64,000 nucleotides of DNA from Methanobacteriota archaeon (GCA_016841625.1 JAENYU010000018.1:1-64000); one strand, 5' to 3'. Shown: positions 18,559-26,939, numbered from the stretch's first letter. Numbers and translations are program-made. Notes: generated by a model from the sequence alone, not told the origin.

Positions 18559-20598
18559 ATGGAAGAAAAAAACCCTCAACCGACAATCTGTCCCTACTGC
18601 AGCCTGGGCTGCGGTTTTTATCTTAAGCTTGAAGCAGGGAAAGCCGCAGGCATCCGGTATATGCCCGAACACCCGGTAAACGAAGGAAGCCTCTGCCCAA
18701 AAGGCAACACGGTCCTGGAAGTCCTGAACCACCCCGACCGCCTGAAATACCCCCTGAAAAAGACCGAAACCGGCTGGGAAAGGATAGAATGGGAAGAAGC
18801 CCTGGACCTTGCGGCGGCAAAACTGAAAGGGTCGCTGGAAGAATACGGGCCCGATTCCCTCGCTTTTTTGGGTTCTGCAAAGTGCAGTAACGAAGAAAAC
18901 TACATATTCCAGAAAATTGCCAGGCTGCTCGGGACGAATAATGTGGACAACTGCGCAAGGCTCTGCCATGCTTCCACTCTCACGGGCCTTGGAAAAACCC
19001 TGGGTACGGGAGCCATGACAAACCCCATTTCGGACCTTGCCTGCTCGGAGTGCATTTTCGTTATCGGGTCAAATTTCGCAGAAAACCACCCCGCCGTTTC
19101 CCGCCGCGTCCTCGAGGCAAAGGAAAAAGGAGCTTTCGTGATCGTAGCCGATCCCCGTATGACCCCTACAAGCTGGCTTGCGGACCTTTCCCTGCGACTT
19201 GTCCCCGGGACGGACGTTGCCCTCCTGAACGGGATGATGCACGTAATCGTTTCCGAAGGGCTCGTGGACAGGGAATTTGCCCGGGAAAGAACCAAAGGTT
19301 TTGCCGAACTTGAAAATGTACTTCAAAGGTATGACCCTGAAACTGTCTCCCGCATTACCGGCATCCCCTCTGCAGAAATAATAAAAGCTGCCAGGGCTTA
19401 TGCGCGTGCAGGGACAGCTGCAATCGTCTACTCCATGGGGATCACCCAGCACATTTCCGGCACGGACAACGTCACAGCCTGTGCGGACCTTGCCCTTATC
19501 TGCGGGCATATAGGGAAAAAAGGGGCAGGAATCCTTCCCCTGCGAGGCCAGAACAACGTACAGGGAGCCTGCGATATGGGAGCCCTATCCGAATTTTTTC
19601 CGGGGTACGGGAAAGTCGGGGACCCTGAAGCAGCAGGGCGCATGCAAGCCCTCTGGGGAGCAAAAAAGCTTCCCGAAAGCCCCGGGCTGACAGCAACGGA
19701 AATTGTTGGAGCCGCAGGGAAAGGAAAAATCAAAACCCTGTACGTGATGGGAGAAGACCTGGTCAACTCGCACCCTGATTCTTCCCGGGTCAAACAGGCC
19801 CTGGAGAACCTGGACTTCCTGGTGGTGCAGGACATCTTCATGAACGATACGGCCGAATATGCTGACCTGGTCCTTCCTGCCGCTTCCTTTGCTGAAAAAG
19901 AAGGCAGCTTCACCTCTACGGAACGGCGGGTCCAGTGGCTGGAGCCAGCCCTTATGCCACCCGGCGAAGCCAGGGCTGACCTGGAGATCCTTTTCAGGCT
20001 TGCGGAAAAGCTCGGGCTGGACTTCCCATACAGGGACGCCGGAGAGGTCCTGGAGGAAATTTCCGCTGCCGTCCCGGCTTACGGGGGCATCGCAAAAGAG
20101 AGACTGAAAAAGGATTTCGGGCTTATCTGGCCCTGTCCAGATGCCGGCCATACCGGGACCCCTGTCCTGCACACGGACAGCTTCATGACCCCTGACGGGC
20201 TTGCCCGGCTTGTCCCCGTAGAACACAGGAGTCCCGCGGAAACCCCGGGTCCCGATTATCCCTTCCTGCTCACCACCGGACGCACGGTGCTCCACTATAA
20301 TGCAGGTTCCATGAGCAGGCGGTGCAAGTCCCTGCTTAAAAGGGAAGCCGAACTCTATGTGGAAATTCACCCTGCCGATGCCAGGACGATGGAAATCAGG
20401 GAAGGAAACAAACTTGTCCTGGAATCCCGGCGGGGAAGTACAAAAGCCACAGCAAGGCTGACCGAAAGGGTAAGCCCAGGAGTGCTCTTCCTGCCCTTCC
20501 ACTTCCCCGGGACAAACGTCCTGACCGCCGATGCCCTGGACAGGGAAGCCAAAATTCCCGAGTTCAAGGTTTCGGCCTGCAGGATCAGGAGGGGCTGA
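18559..20598 (+). CDS. fdhF: Formate dehydrogenase catalytic subunit, molybdopterin type with cysteine
   Basis: A 679-residue molybdo/tungstopterin oxidoreductase. The N-terminal [4Fe-4S] ligands are Cys11, Cys14, Cys18 and Cys46. The metal ligand is Cys136 followed by His137 (NCARLCHAS), matching Sec140-His141 of E. coli FdhF. Arg329 in LRGQNNVQGACDMG matches Arg333, which contacts formate. Conservation around these residues is much closer to FdhF than to nitrate reductases or other relatives. The C-terminal molybdopterin dinucleotide domain is complete. No FdhB (F420) partner gene is present; instead ferredoxins flank it, so the electron partner is probably CooS through CooF. Confidence 0.93.
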   Translation: MEEKNPQPTICPYCSLGCGFYLKLEAGKAAGIRYMPEHPVNEGSLCPKGNTVLEVLNHPDRLKYPLKKTETGWERIEWEEALDLAAAKLKGSLEEYGPDSLAFLGSAKCSNEENYIFQKIARLLGTNNVDNCARLCHASTLTGLGKTLGTGAMTNPISDLACSECIFVIGSNFAENHPAVSRRVLEAKEKGAFVIVADPRMTPTSWLADLSLRLVPGTDVALLNGMMHVIVSEGLVDREFARERTKGFAELENVLQRYDPETVSRITGIPSAEIIKAARAYARAGTAAIVYSMGITQHISGTDNVTACADLALICGHIGKKGAGILPLRGQNNVQGACDMGALSEFFPGYGKVGDPEAAGRMQALWGAKKLPESPGLTATEIVGAAGKGKIKTLYVMGEDLVNSHPDSSRVKQALENLDFLVVQDIFMNDTAEYADLVLPAASFAEKEGSFTSTERRVQWLEPALMPPGEARADLEILFRLAEKLGLDFPYRDAGEVLEEISAAVPAYGGIAKERLKKDFGLIWPCPDAGHTGTPVLHTDSFMTPDGLARLVPVEHRSPAETPGPDYPFLLTTGRTVLHYNAGSMSRRCKSLLKREAELYVEIHPADARTMEIREGNKLVLESRRGSTKATARLTERVSPGVLFLPFHFPGTNVLTADALDREAKIPEFKVSACRIRRG

Positions 20599-20601
20599 GA
20601 A

Positions 20602-21078
20602 ATGCCGAAAGCCGTTTATGCGGACCTATCCCGATGCATCGCCTGCCACGCCTGCGAACTTGCCTGCGAGCGGGAAAACGAAAACTCGAGGATTTCCTTA
20701 CAGGTCGTAAGAGACCTTGCTGCAGTTCCCGTTTCCTGCCGCCAGTGCGAAACCCCCCTCTGCGCTGTCGTCTGCCCCGGAGAAGCCCTGAACTACGGGG
20801 ACAGCGGGCTTGAGTACGATTCCGAAAAATGCACAGGATGCAGGCTCTGCGTCCTTGCCTGCCCCTTCGGGACTGCGGAATTAAGGGCTGGCGTTATGGA
20901 GCGCTGTGACCTCTGCCAGGGAAAAGAAACCCCTGCCTGTGTGGCAACCTGCCCCGCAGGGGCTCTCTTCTGTGCCGAAGCCGAAAGCATCGGAGGAAAT
21001 ATCAGGGCCAGAAGAGCAGAAAGGATTAAAAAAGCCCTTGCATCCCCGGCATCTGCCGGCAGGAGGGTAAACAGATGA
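20602..21078 (+). CDS. Second four-cluster ferredoxin, HycB/CooF type
   Basis: 158 residues with four [4Fe-4S] motifs: CIACHACELAC, CRQCETPLCAVVC, CTGCRLCVLAC and CDLCQGKETPACVATC. It is a paralogue of the ferredoxin at 18005. It starts three bases after the formate dehydrogenase stop, and its ribosome site (AGGAGGGG) lies in the end of that gene, so it is probably the dedicated electron-transfer subunit of the formate dehydrogenase. The stop overlaps the next start (ATGA). Confidence 0.88.
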   Translation: MPKAVYADLSRCIACHACELACERENENSRISLQVVRDLAAVPVSCRQCETPLCAVVCPGEALNYGDSGLEYDSEKCTGCRLCVLACPFGTAELRAGVMERCDLCQGKETPACVATCPAGALFCAEAESIGGNIRARRAERIKKALASPASAGRRVNR

Positions 21079-21533
21079 AAGAAAGCACAAGGATGCTCGT
21101 ACCTGAGGAAGAAAAGTGCATTGGGTGCAGGGCCTGCACTTCAGCCTGCCCCGAGAAGCTGATTACCTTTTCCGAAGAAGGAAACATGCGAAGTATAAGC
21201 TTCCCTGCGAATTGCGGCACAGGCTGCGAACTCTGTGAACTCTGCGAACTCTGCGCCCTTGCCTGCCCTGAAAATGCGATAAGCTTCATCTTCCCGGAAG
21301 GAGAGAGCGAAAACGTAGAAAAGCAGACCCTTGATTTCGAGCTTGTGTCCTGCCAGAAATGCGGGACTCCCTTTGCAACCATAAGGGAACTTGAAAAGGT
21401 GAGAACAGCCATTTCGGAAAAAGTTCCCCTTCCTCCCAAAGGAGACTTCTGGGTGGAACTCTGCCCCGGCTGTCGTCAGGAAGTATTCAGAGAAAGACAA
21501 GCTGAGGCCCTCATTAGAGAAAGGACGGTTTAA
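21075..21533 (+). CDS. Dicluster ferredoxin with HycF/HyfH-like C-terminal CxxC pairs
   Basis: 152 residues. The N-terminal ferredoxin has CIGCRACTSACP and a second, expanded motif in which the tripeptide CEL is repeated three times (GCELCELCELCALACP). The C-terminus has SCQKCGTPFATIRELEKV and LCPGCR, the two CxxC pairs typical of HycF/HyfH-type subunits that link ferredoxins to group-4 hydrogenases. Its position in the CODH/formate dehydrogenase operon, and the lack of such a subunit in the Ehr operon 12 kb upstream, makes it a candidate connector between them (inference). Confidence 0.8.
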   Translation: MKESTRMLVPEEEKCIGCRACTSACPEKLITFSEEGNMRSISFPANCGTGCELCELCELCALACPENAISFIFPEGESENVEKQTLDFELVSCQKCGTPFATIRELEKVRTAISEKVPLPPKGDFWVELCPGCRQEVFRERQAEALIRERTV

Positions 21534-21540
21534 AAAACTC

Positions 21541-21577
21541 GAATAAACCCGGCAGTATTTACTCTGCCAGTTTATTC
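21541..21577 (+). terminator. Hairpin terminator of the cooS-fdh operon
   Basis: GAATAAAC pairs with GTTTATTC and, inside it, GGCAG pairs with CTGCC, giving a two-part stem around TATTTACT. It begins seven bases after the last stop and is followed by CCCCCCTTCTTTTATTC. Confidence 0.65.
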
Positions 21578-21746
21578 CCCCCTTCTTTTATTCTACCCTA
21601 ACTTTGACATGTCTAGTATTTTCTATCTTATTTTGGCAGTCGAATTAATTTGACACATTTGTATGGCTATTGTTGAAGAACTTCATACTTTCGTGGAAAA
21701 TACGTTATAAATCACTGGATTTTGGAACTGAGTCAGATTAACCGAT

Positions 21747-21786
21747 GCATAGCTTTTTTAATATATTTTTTGTGTCGGTGGCCCCC
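21747..21786. repeat. Dispersed AT-rich repeat, copy 1 (TTTAATATATTTTTTGTGT type)
   Basis: GCATAGCTTTTTTAATATAT followed by TTTTTGTGTCGGTGGCCCCC. Copies 2 and 3 are at 23188-23228 and 23433-23468. The core TTTAATATATT resembles an archaeal TATA box, so this copy could be the promoter of the broken gene starting near 21876. Confidence 0.7.
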
Positions 21787-21875
21787 GAAAACGTTTTAAG
21801 ATCAGCATCAAAGACATAAAACATAAATTTTTCCATAAAGAAATGGTATGCATTGAAACATGCTTTGAGGAAGCT

Positions 21876-22583
21876 ATGAAGACTATAGAAACAGTATTCG
21901 AAGAGTTTCTTGATGCACAGCGCCAGCGCCTGGATCCGGAGACATATAGCGACTATGAAGACGTGATTGATCTCTTCTCAAAGTTTCTTAACGGCTACGG
22001 TAACCTTTACCTGGGCAAAGGGGACGAGGAGTTTTTCAATGCCCTGCACGATTAAGCAGGCAAGGAGTACTGTGAAATCTTCAGTCCCGAATACATCGGA
22101 GATTCCGAAGTGGAAGGATTCCTCAGCTATGATCTGGTCCGGAATGTGCTTTTAGATATTGATTCCCTGAAAGCCGCCGTAAAAGTCATTCACGACCTCA
22201 TTGAATGGATGCACGCAAATGGCTACATGGCTGATGAGATCTATGAGGAAACCGAAGAGGATGTCAAGGAACTCATGCCTGATGTGCCCGCAGCCAAAGA
22301 ACTCGCCCTACTCCTCTTGAAGTATGTTGATTCCCATCCTGCTAAAAAATACACAAGGAGACTCTCTGGCTACTTCGAGATTGAAAAAATCGAGCCCGGC
22401 AAACTCTGGCTTTATGAGTACTACACATTAGGCCAGACGGTGGGCCCTGTTATCGTTTCCCGGGAAATCAGTTCAAAAGCAAAAGTCGGCTGGACCGTCT
22501 ATCTTGCTGTAGGAAAAACAGGCGAAACCTGGCAGCCCCTGCTTGCAGGGCTCGCATACCCACGCTTTTCCGGTGAGCTTTGA
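21876..22583 (+). pseudogene. Conserved hypothetical gene broken by an in-frame TAA
   Basis: An open frame from ATG 21876 (GAGGAAG just upstream; a GTG/ATG at 21843-21846 is possible) runs to TAA at 22053. The same frame continues without further stops to 22583, about 235 codons in all. Sequence on both sides of the stop has normal coding character: NGYGNLYLGKGDEEFFNALHD before, and AGKEYCEIFSPEYIG after it. The stop is TAA, not the TAG that Methanosarcina reads as pyrrolysine, so this is most simply a nonsense mutation. The downstream part could restart at ATG 22110. Function not recognised; the protein is acidic and soluble. Confidence 0.7.
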
Positions 22584-22660
22584 ACTTCAAGCTTTGAACT
22601 TCTTAAAATACACCGGCTATTTCCCGTGTCATTGGCATCTCAAAATACTAATCCAAAATA

Positions 22661-22678
22661 GTACTAATCGATTAGTAC
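22661..22678. promoter_or_regulatory. GTACTAATC palindrome, isolated copy
   Basis: GTACTAATCGATTAGTAC is a perfect 18-bp palindrome using the same half-sites as the pair at 12141-12176, with a further half-site-like AATACTAATCC at 22645. No ATPase gene follows it here. Confidence 0.55.
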
Positions 22679-22853
22679 AGGTGGTATGAAAGTCCAATGC
22701 TACTTGTTTGATGTTTCTTTGATATAGCTTCCGGCATGGTTATTGTCCATTCCTGCCATTACCTTAATTTCTAACTTATCCTTCGTATAAGTTCAATTGT
22801 CAGCTTCCTCATAGGGATTATTATAAAAGTGACAGGATTCAGGGGAACTGTTT

Positions 22854-23135
22854 ATGAACGATGAAGAAATTCTCAATCTTATCCGGACAAACCCGGAGGC
22901 TGCTGTTTCCTTAATTGAGGAGCTCGAAGCCAAAAAAGAGAAACTTGAAGCCAAAAATAAAAAACTTAAAGCCAGAAAAGAGAAACTTGAAGCGATACAT
23001 GGAAGCCTTGACTTAAGAATAGAAGCGCTTGAAGCCAGAAAAAGAGCTCTTTTTATAAGAAAAGAAATTCTTGAAGCTATGAATGGGAAACTTGATCCCA
23101 TAAGCATCGAGCTTAGGAAACGAATATTGCAATGA
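22854..23135 (+). pseudogene. Coiled-coil fragment resembling the IS66 transposase N-terminus
   Basis: A 93-codon frame starts NDEEILNLIRTNPEAAVSLI and continues as a Lys/Glu/Leu coiled coil with LEAK-type heptads (residues 23-80). The opening residues and the coil resemble the N-terminus of archaeal IS66-type transposases, but the DDE core is missing because the frame stops at 23135. It may be an IS remnant or a small independent coiled-coil protein; I favour the remnant because the surrounding DNA is repeat-rich and broken. Confidence 0.45.
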
Positions 23136-23187
23136 TCTATCTATACCTTCCTCCAGCTTTAGAGTAGGAGCCATGAGTGAAAAACGG

Positions 23188-23228
23188 CCATAGCTCTTTT
23201 AATATATTTTTTGTGTAGGCGGCCCCCC
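23188..23228. repeat. Dispersed AT-rich repeat, copy 2
   Basis: CCATAGCTCTTTTAATATAT, then TTTTTGTGTAGGCGGCCCCC, nearly identical to 21747-21786. Confidence 0.7.
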
Positions 23229-23364
23229 ACCAACCACCCTGAAAAATGCACAAACGGACCGGGACCGCCTGAAAGAACGATTTGAATAAAAAGGGACAGC
23301 CGTTTTTTGAGGAAGTTTTTCTCGAAAAACGGGGCAGCCGTATTAGGTGTATTCGTGGGTTTTT

Positions 23365-23389
23365 GTCACGCTCGCCGAGGCGAGCGGCC
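23365..23389. repeat. GC hairpin GTCACGCTCGCCGAGGCGAGCGGCC
   Basis: CTCGCC-GAG-type inverted repeat (CGCTCGCC/GGCGAGCG) that also occurs, in the opposite orientation, at about 30868-30895 and in degenerate form at 28572-28603. It is one module of the composite hairpin repeat family. Confidence 0.55.
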
Positions 23390-23432
23390 TTTCCCAAAAA
23401 TTAATGATTGAAAAATAACATCGACAAAAAAC

Positions 23433-23468
23433 GCATAGCTTATTTAATATATTTTTTGTGTCGACGGC
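23433..23468. repeat. Dispersed AT-rich repeat, copy 3
   Basis: GCATAGCTTATTTAATATAT, then TTTTTGTGTCGACGGC; third copy of the element at 21747 and 23188. Confidence 0.7.
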
Positions 23469-23612
23469 ATCTCAAAGCTCGAAATTCACTCACAAGATTT
23501 ATGTCGGTTATGATCTGGGTTCAGCCTTTTAACAGTAGCCGTATCCAAGGTTGGAGAGGATTTCATGGACTGAGGATTCAACTTCGGATTCGGGGATTAG
23601 GGGTATCATCTA

Positions 23613-24863
23613 TTATTTTGTAACTTTGCTGAATATTTTTACAATTCTGTCCAACATGGATATTTCGATCTCATCATCTTTTGATGAATGATTTGCTATG
23701 TTTTCTAATGGGGAAGAATAAATTTTTTGCATTGAACTTACCAAGAACTCAGAAATGATATTTCTCTCTCCATCACCAAGTTCCTCATTTAACACTCTCC
23801 GATAAGAGTCTAGGGAAAGAGCCATCGTTGATTTGAATGCATATTCTTCGAGCAGTTTCCTCTCTCTGTTGTAGTTAGATGAAGTAAACCAAACAGCTAC
23901 AGATGCAGGTACGAGTAGTGATATTTTTGACAGTAGCACTGTAGTTTCATTTACCCCTGTAAACAATTCGTAAAAAACAGCTCCTGCTGCAATAAATAGT
24001 ATAATTATTGAAGCGAATGTTGCACGCTTCCAGAAAATTTCCGACTCTCTAAGTTCAGATTTTCTTTCACCAAATGTTTTTCCCAGTGCACCACCAACAG
24101 CAGAACCTATCAAGTCATCTACTCTTTCCTCTAATTCTTCATTTTTATTAATTAATTCTTTTGTTCTTTCATCTGCTTTAGATAATTCTTCTTTTTGGGT
24201 GTCAATAGTAGCAGAAAACTCTCTTATCTTTGTTGATTGTGAATCAACTTGATCAAACCTTTTATGAATTTTATTAGTAATATCAACACTTGTCTTGTTT
24301 TTTTCTTGCATCTGCTGATCTATAGCCACATGCTGGTCGAGCAGTTTCTTACTTTTAATATGGTTTTCCTCGATAGTTGTGATCTGACTTTTAGTCCTTT
24401 CATAAATATTCGTCGCCCTATCAAGTTCGACTAATAATGAATTATATTTTTGTTGAAGTTCAGTGAGCTCTTTTAACTTTTCTTTGTAATCAAATAATCC
24501 AGTAGCTTTCGTATCAAGGTTTAACGTTATGAAAACATCGTTTTTCAGATTTTGAATTTCATCCAACAAGCTTGGAACAACGTTTCGGTTACCATTTATT
24601 CTATTGACAAAATCTAGCATTTGGTTTAAACGTCGAAACAGATCTTCTCTTACCTGATAACTATAGTTGTCTAAAATACCACCGTCGATGCTCTTGATCA
24701 ACAAGCTTCTCAGGTTTTCAAAATCGACAACAGCTTCGTTTAATGTGTATTCATTTTGCTCTGTTGAAAAATTTAAATCTAATATTTTTTGCTGCAATCC
24801 CCTAATATCTAAAAGCGGCTCACGGTTTAACAAATCCTTTATTTCTTTTGATTTAGCTTTCAT
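23613..24863 (-). CDS. Coiled-coil protein with two membrane helices, in the hsdS operon
   Basis: 416 residues. Residues ~100-260 are largely coiled coil (long runs without Pro, rich in Glu, Lys, Gln and Leu). Two membrane helices follow at about 283-303 and 312-330 (FASIIILFIAAGAVFYELF and LLSKISLLVPASVAVWF). A C-terminal soluble stretch begins YNRERKLLEEYAFKSTMAL. Its start overlaps the hsdS stop by four bases, so it belongs to the same operon. Proteins with this kind of tail occur next to type I restriction genes, but I know no proven function. It appears intact although the upstream hsdS is broken. The region is AT-rich compared with the flanking genes. Confidence 0.75.
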   Translation of the reverse strand: MKAKSKEIKDLLNREPLLDIRGLQQKILDLNFSTEQNEYTLNEAVVDFENLRSLLIKSIDGGILDNYSYQVREDLFRRLNQMLDFVNRINGNRNVVPSLLDEIQNLKNDVFITLNLDTKATGLFDYKEKLKELTELQQKYNSLLVELDRATNIYERTKSQITTIEENHIKSKKLLDQHVAIDQQMQEKNKTSVDITNKIHKRFDQVDSQSTKIREFSATIDTQKEELSKADERTKELINKNEELEERVDDLIGSAVGGALGKTFGERKSELRESEIFWKRATFASIIILFIAAGAVFYELFTGVNETTVLLSKISLLVPASVAVWFTSSNYNRERKLLEEYAFKSTMALSLDSYRRVLNEELGDGERNIISEFLVSSMQKIYSSPLENIANHSSKDDEIEISMLDRIVKIFSKVTK

Positions 24864-25279
24864 AAATCATCCTCATCAATAGGAACTTTTATTTTTCCTG
24901 ACATGAGTTTTGGAAGAAGTGAATCTCTAATTTGAGAAAGAGTTTTACATTCAAATATATTTTTTTGTATTATGTACACAAAATCCGAAACTATTTCATT
25001 GTATCTTTTAGATGTTGACTTATTAGGAATTACAACTGGATACTTGATCAGAGTTTTCCAGTTTGCTCTTGGCATCTTTGTACCTTCGGAAGTTTGAGTT
25101 GCATACTCTACGAATTTTTCACTAGATACCATTGAAAGGACAAATGAATAATATTCTTCTTCTGGAAAAATCACGAAAATATCTGTAGAACAAACGCCAT
25201 CAATAGGGACTACGCCGACTTTGTGGAAATAGGGTCTTATTTTCCCAAAAAGAATGTCTCCTTTGTTGAAAGTCCTATT
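24860..25279 (-). pseudogene. hsdS: C-terminal part of hsdS, cut off by the DUF1670 element
   Basis: On the minus strand the frame is open from the element edge (25279) to the stop at 24860. It reads NRTFNKGDILFGKIRPYFHK, then GVVPIDGVCSTDIFVIF, TKMPRANWKTLIKYPVVIP and LLPKLMSGKI. These are the second target-recognition domain and C-terminal repeat of type I specificity subunits. The start of this domain lies on the other side of the element at 26940-27034 (GLEHVPRKSIFLSDWGNAS), which shows that one gene was split. Confidence 0.9.
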
Positions 25280-25317
25280 GGTTCATATGACCCCACGACC
25301 TAAATGTATTATAGGCG

Positions 25318-25329
25318 GTTCATATGAAC
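25318..25329. promoter_or_regulatory. Internal palindrome GTTCATATGAAC at the first DUF1670 start
   Basis: A perfect 12-bp palindrome with the same core as the terminal repeats, including the ATG at 25324. A protein that binds the element ends could bind here too and repress its own gene (inference). Confidence 0.5.
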
Positions 25330-26126
25330 GATATATATGTTCTAACGAGTGGGATGACGAAGGAACAAATGTTTCGTCTTCGTTTGATAAACGGATTCAA
25401 TTTTGCCCCAATAATTGCAGATGCAGTAGTTGATCTGGGTAAAGGTTTCTTTCAAAATGAGAATTCTGGGATTTGTAACGGTCAAATTCTTTATCTTGCC
25501 ATATCTGATGAAGAAGGTCCTGGCAAATCCATTCTTGATTCGAAGCATGTAGAGGTTATCCTGACATTAGATGCTCCTGAGGACATGGATGTCTACGAGA
25601 AATTTGGTTTATCAGCATACAGACAACATGTATTGCTCAGGATCACACAAGAGGCCAGAGACCAGAATGCTATTTTAACGATCAAATATCTTGTAAAACT
25701 TCTCAAAAGCAGTTACAGCACTGTAAAAAGGGACATAAAATGCTTCCGAGAAAGAGGACTTTATGTCCTCTGAGAGGTATAGTCAAAGACATTGGACCTT
25801 CATCACATAAATCAAAAATTGTAGAGCTATATCTGAAAGGATACACGTCAACTGAGATCCAGAGATCAACAAGACATTCTTTACAAAGCATAGAACGTTA
25901 TATCAAAGACTTTTCTCGTGTCTCTATTCTTACACAGAGAGAGGAATCAATAGACAATATCCGATTAATCGTTGGAATCTCAGAACGGTTGGTAAAAGAG
26001 TACCAGGAACTTTTCATAAAATACAAGGACGGGGACTATAAACAAAGAGTGGAAGAACTGATAGATAACATAACTGTTTATGATTTGCCAATGAGTTTCA
26101 AAAAAAATGCGGGGATGAGAATGTGA
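25324..26126 (+). pseudogene. First DUF1670 gene, broken by a single-base frameshift
   Basis: Frame one (25324-25773) ends KRDIKCFRERGLYVL-stop; frame two (25740-26126) carries on with LRGIVKDIGPSSHKSKIVEL. Joining them gives the continuous family-like stretch GLYVPLRGIVKDIGP, so one base seems to be missing near 25768. The helix-turn-helix-like segment (IKYLVKLLKSSYSTVKRDIK) and a second one (ELYLKGYTSTEIQRSTRHS) suggest DNA binding. I see no standard slippery heptamer at the joint, so mutation is likelier than programmed frameshifting, but the latter is not excluded. The GTG start of the next gene overlaps its stop. Confidence 0.7.
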
Positions 26127-26911
26127 AAGAGGACTGGTATAGAAAAGCATATGGTCCTTCTGCGGCAAAGACCTATGAAACAAGCCTGTTCAACCTGATA
26201 ACGACTGAATTTGGATACATTGGCGGTCCTGATGTAGTCAAACTATTTGCTAAAAAAATTGTTGAGTTGAACGACCAATACTATCTACGAGAAGAATTTG
26301 TTCGCCCAGGTCAAATGAGATGGCTTGTGTTAAAGGCAGGACAGAAGTATTCAAAGAGTAAAAAGTTGAGCGATATGCAACTTATCCCTGTTACATTAAC
26401 CTTGATAAGCCCTGAAGATATTGAGGACAGAATCACGAAGGTAAAGAAAAACGAATTGATAGAGAAACTGATAGTTAGGTTATGCACTGAAACAAAGGAA
26501 CAAGGAGGCGTGCTTACAGAAACGGATATCGCTATATTGTTAAGGGTGTCAGGTGCCATGATTTCCAATCACGTTACAAGTTATGAAAAAAGGACAAAAA
26601 AGGTCATTCCAAGGGCCGGTACTGAAATGGACATGGGAAAATCCTTAACTCATAAGAGATTAGCATTCCATAATTACAAGAAAAAGATTCCTACTTCAGA
26701 AAATGCGCGTTTGATAGATCATACTCCGGAGTCGGTAGATCGATACATCAAAGATGGAACACGTATAGAAAAGCTCTATACAGCTGGATACAATGAATGG
26801 GATATGGCATTTCTTACAGGGCTCCCAATATATGTAGTCAAGGAATATGTAGAGATAATAAAATCATATGAAGAAGAAAAAAAGAAAAAAATTGATATTG
26901 AAAATAAGTAA
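26123..26911 (+). CDS. DUF1670 domain protein, second gene of the element
   Basis: 262 residues, apparently intact, starting with GTG overlapped by the previous stop. It has a HTH-like segment (TETDIAILLRVSGAMISNH, about residues 133-151) and, near the C-terminus, a segment that reads like the one in the first gene (ARLIDHTPESVDRYIKDGTR, then LYTAGYNEWDMAFLTGLP). The two genes thus share a layout and may be ancient duplicates. DUF1670 proteins are known mainly from methanogens and have no proven function. Placement inside inverted repeats argues for a transposition or element-maintenance role. Confidence 0.75.
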   Translation: MKEDWYRKAYGPSAAKTYETSLFNLITTEFGYIGGPDVVKLFAKKIVELNDQYYLREEFVRPGQMRWLVLKAGQKYSKSKKLSDMQLIPVTLTLISPEDIEDRITKVKKNELIEKLIVRLCTETKEQGGVLTETDIAILLRVSGAMISNHVTSYEKRTKKVIPRAGTEMDMGKSLTHKRLAFHNYKKKIPTSENARLIDHTPESVDRYIKDGTRIEKLYTAGYNEWDMAFLTGLPIYVVKEYVEIIKSYEEEKKKKIDIENK

Positions 26912-26939
26912 CTAGAGAAATGAAAGGGTCATATGAACC

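Larger units (their letters stand above)
25280..26939 (+). mobile_element. DUF1670-encoding insertion element with 14-bp inverted ends
   Basis: A 1,660-bp unit bounded by GGTTCATATGACCC (25280-25293) and its exact inverse GGGTCATATGAACC (26926-26939). The match extends outwards by three bases with one mismatch. It carries two adjacent DUF1670-type genes on the plus strand, the first broken by a frameshift. It is inserted in hsdS and opposite in direction. A perfect 12-bp internal palindrome with the same core (GTTCATATGAAC, 25318-25329) covers the first start codon. I see no clear target-site duplication. No classical DDE, serine or HUH transposase is encoded, so DUF1670 proteins are the only candidates for mobility. 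Confidence 0.85.
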
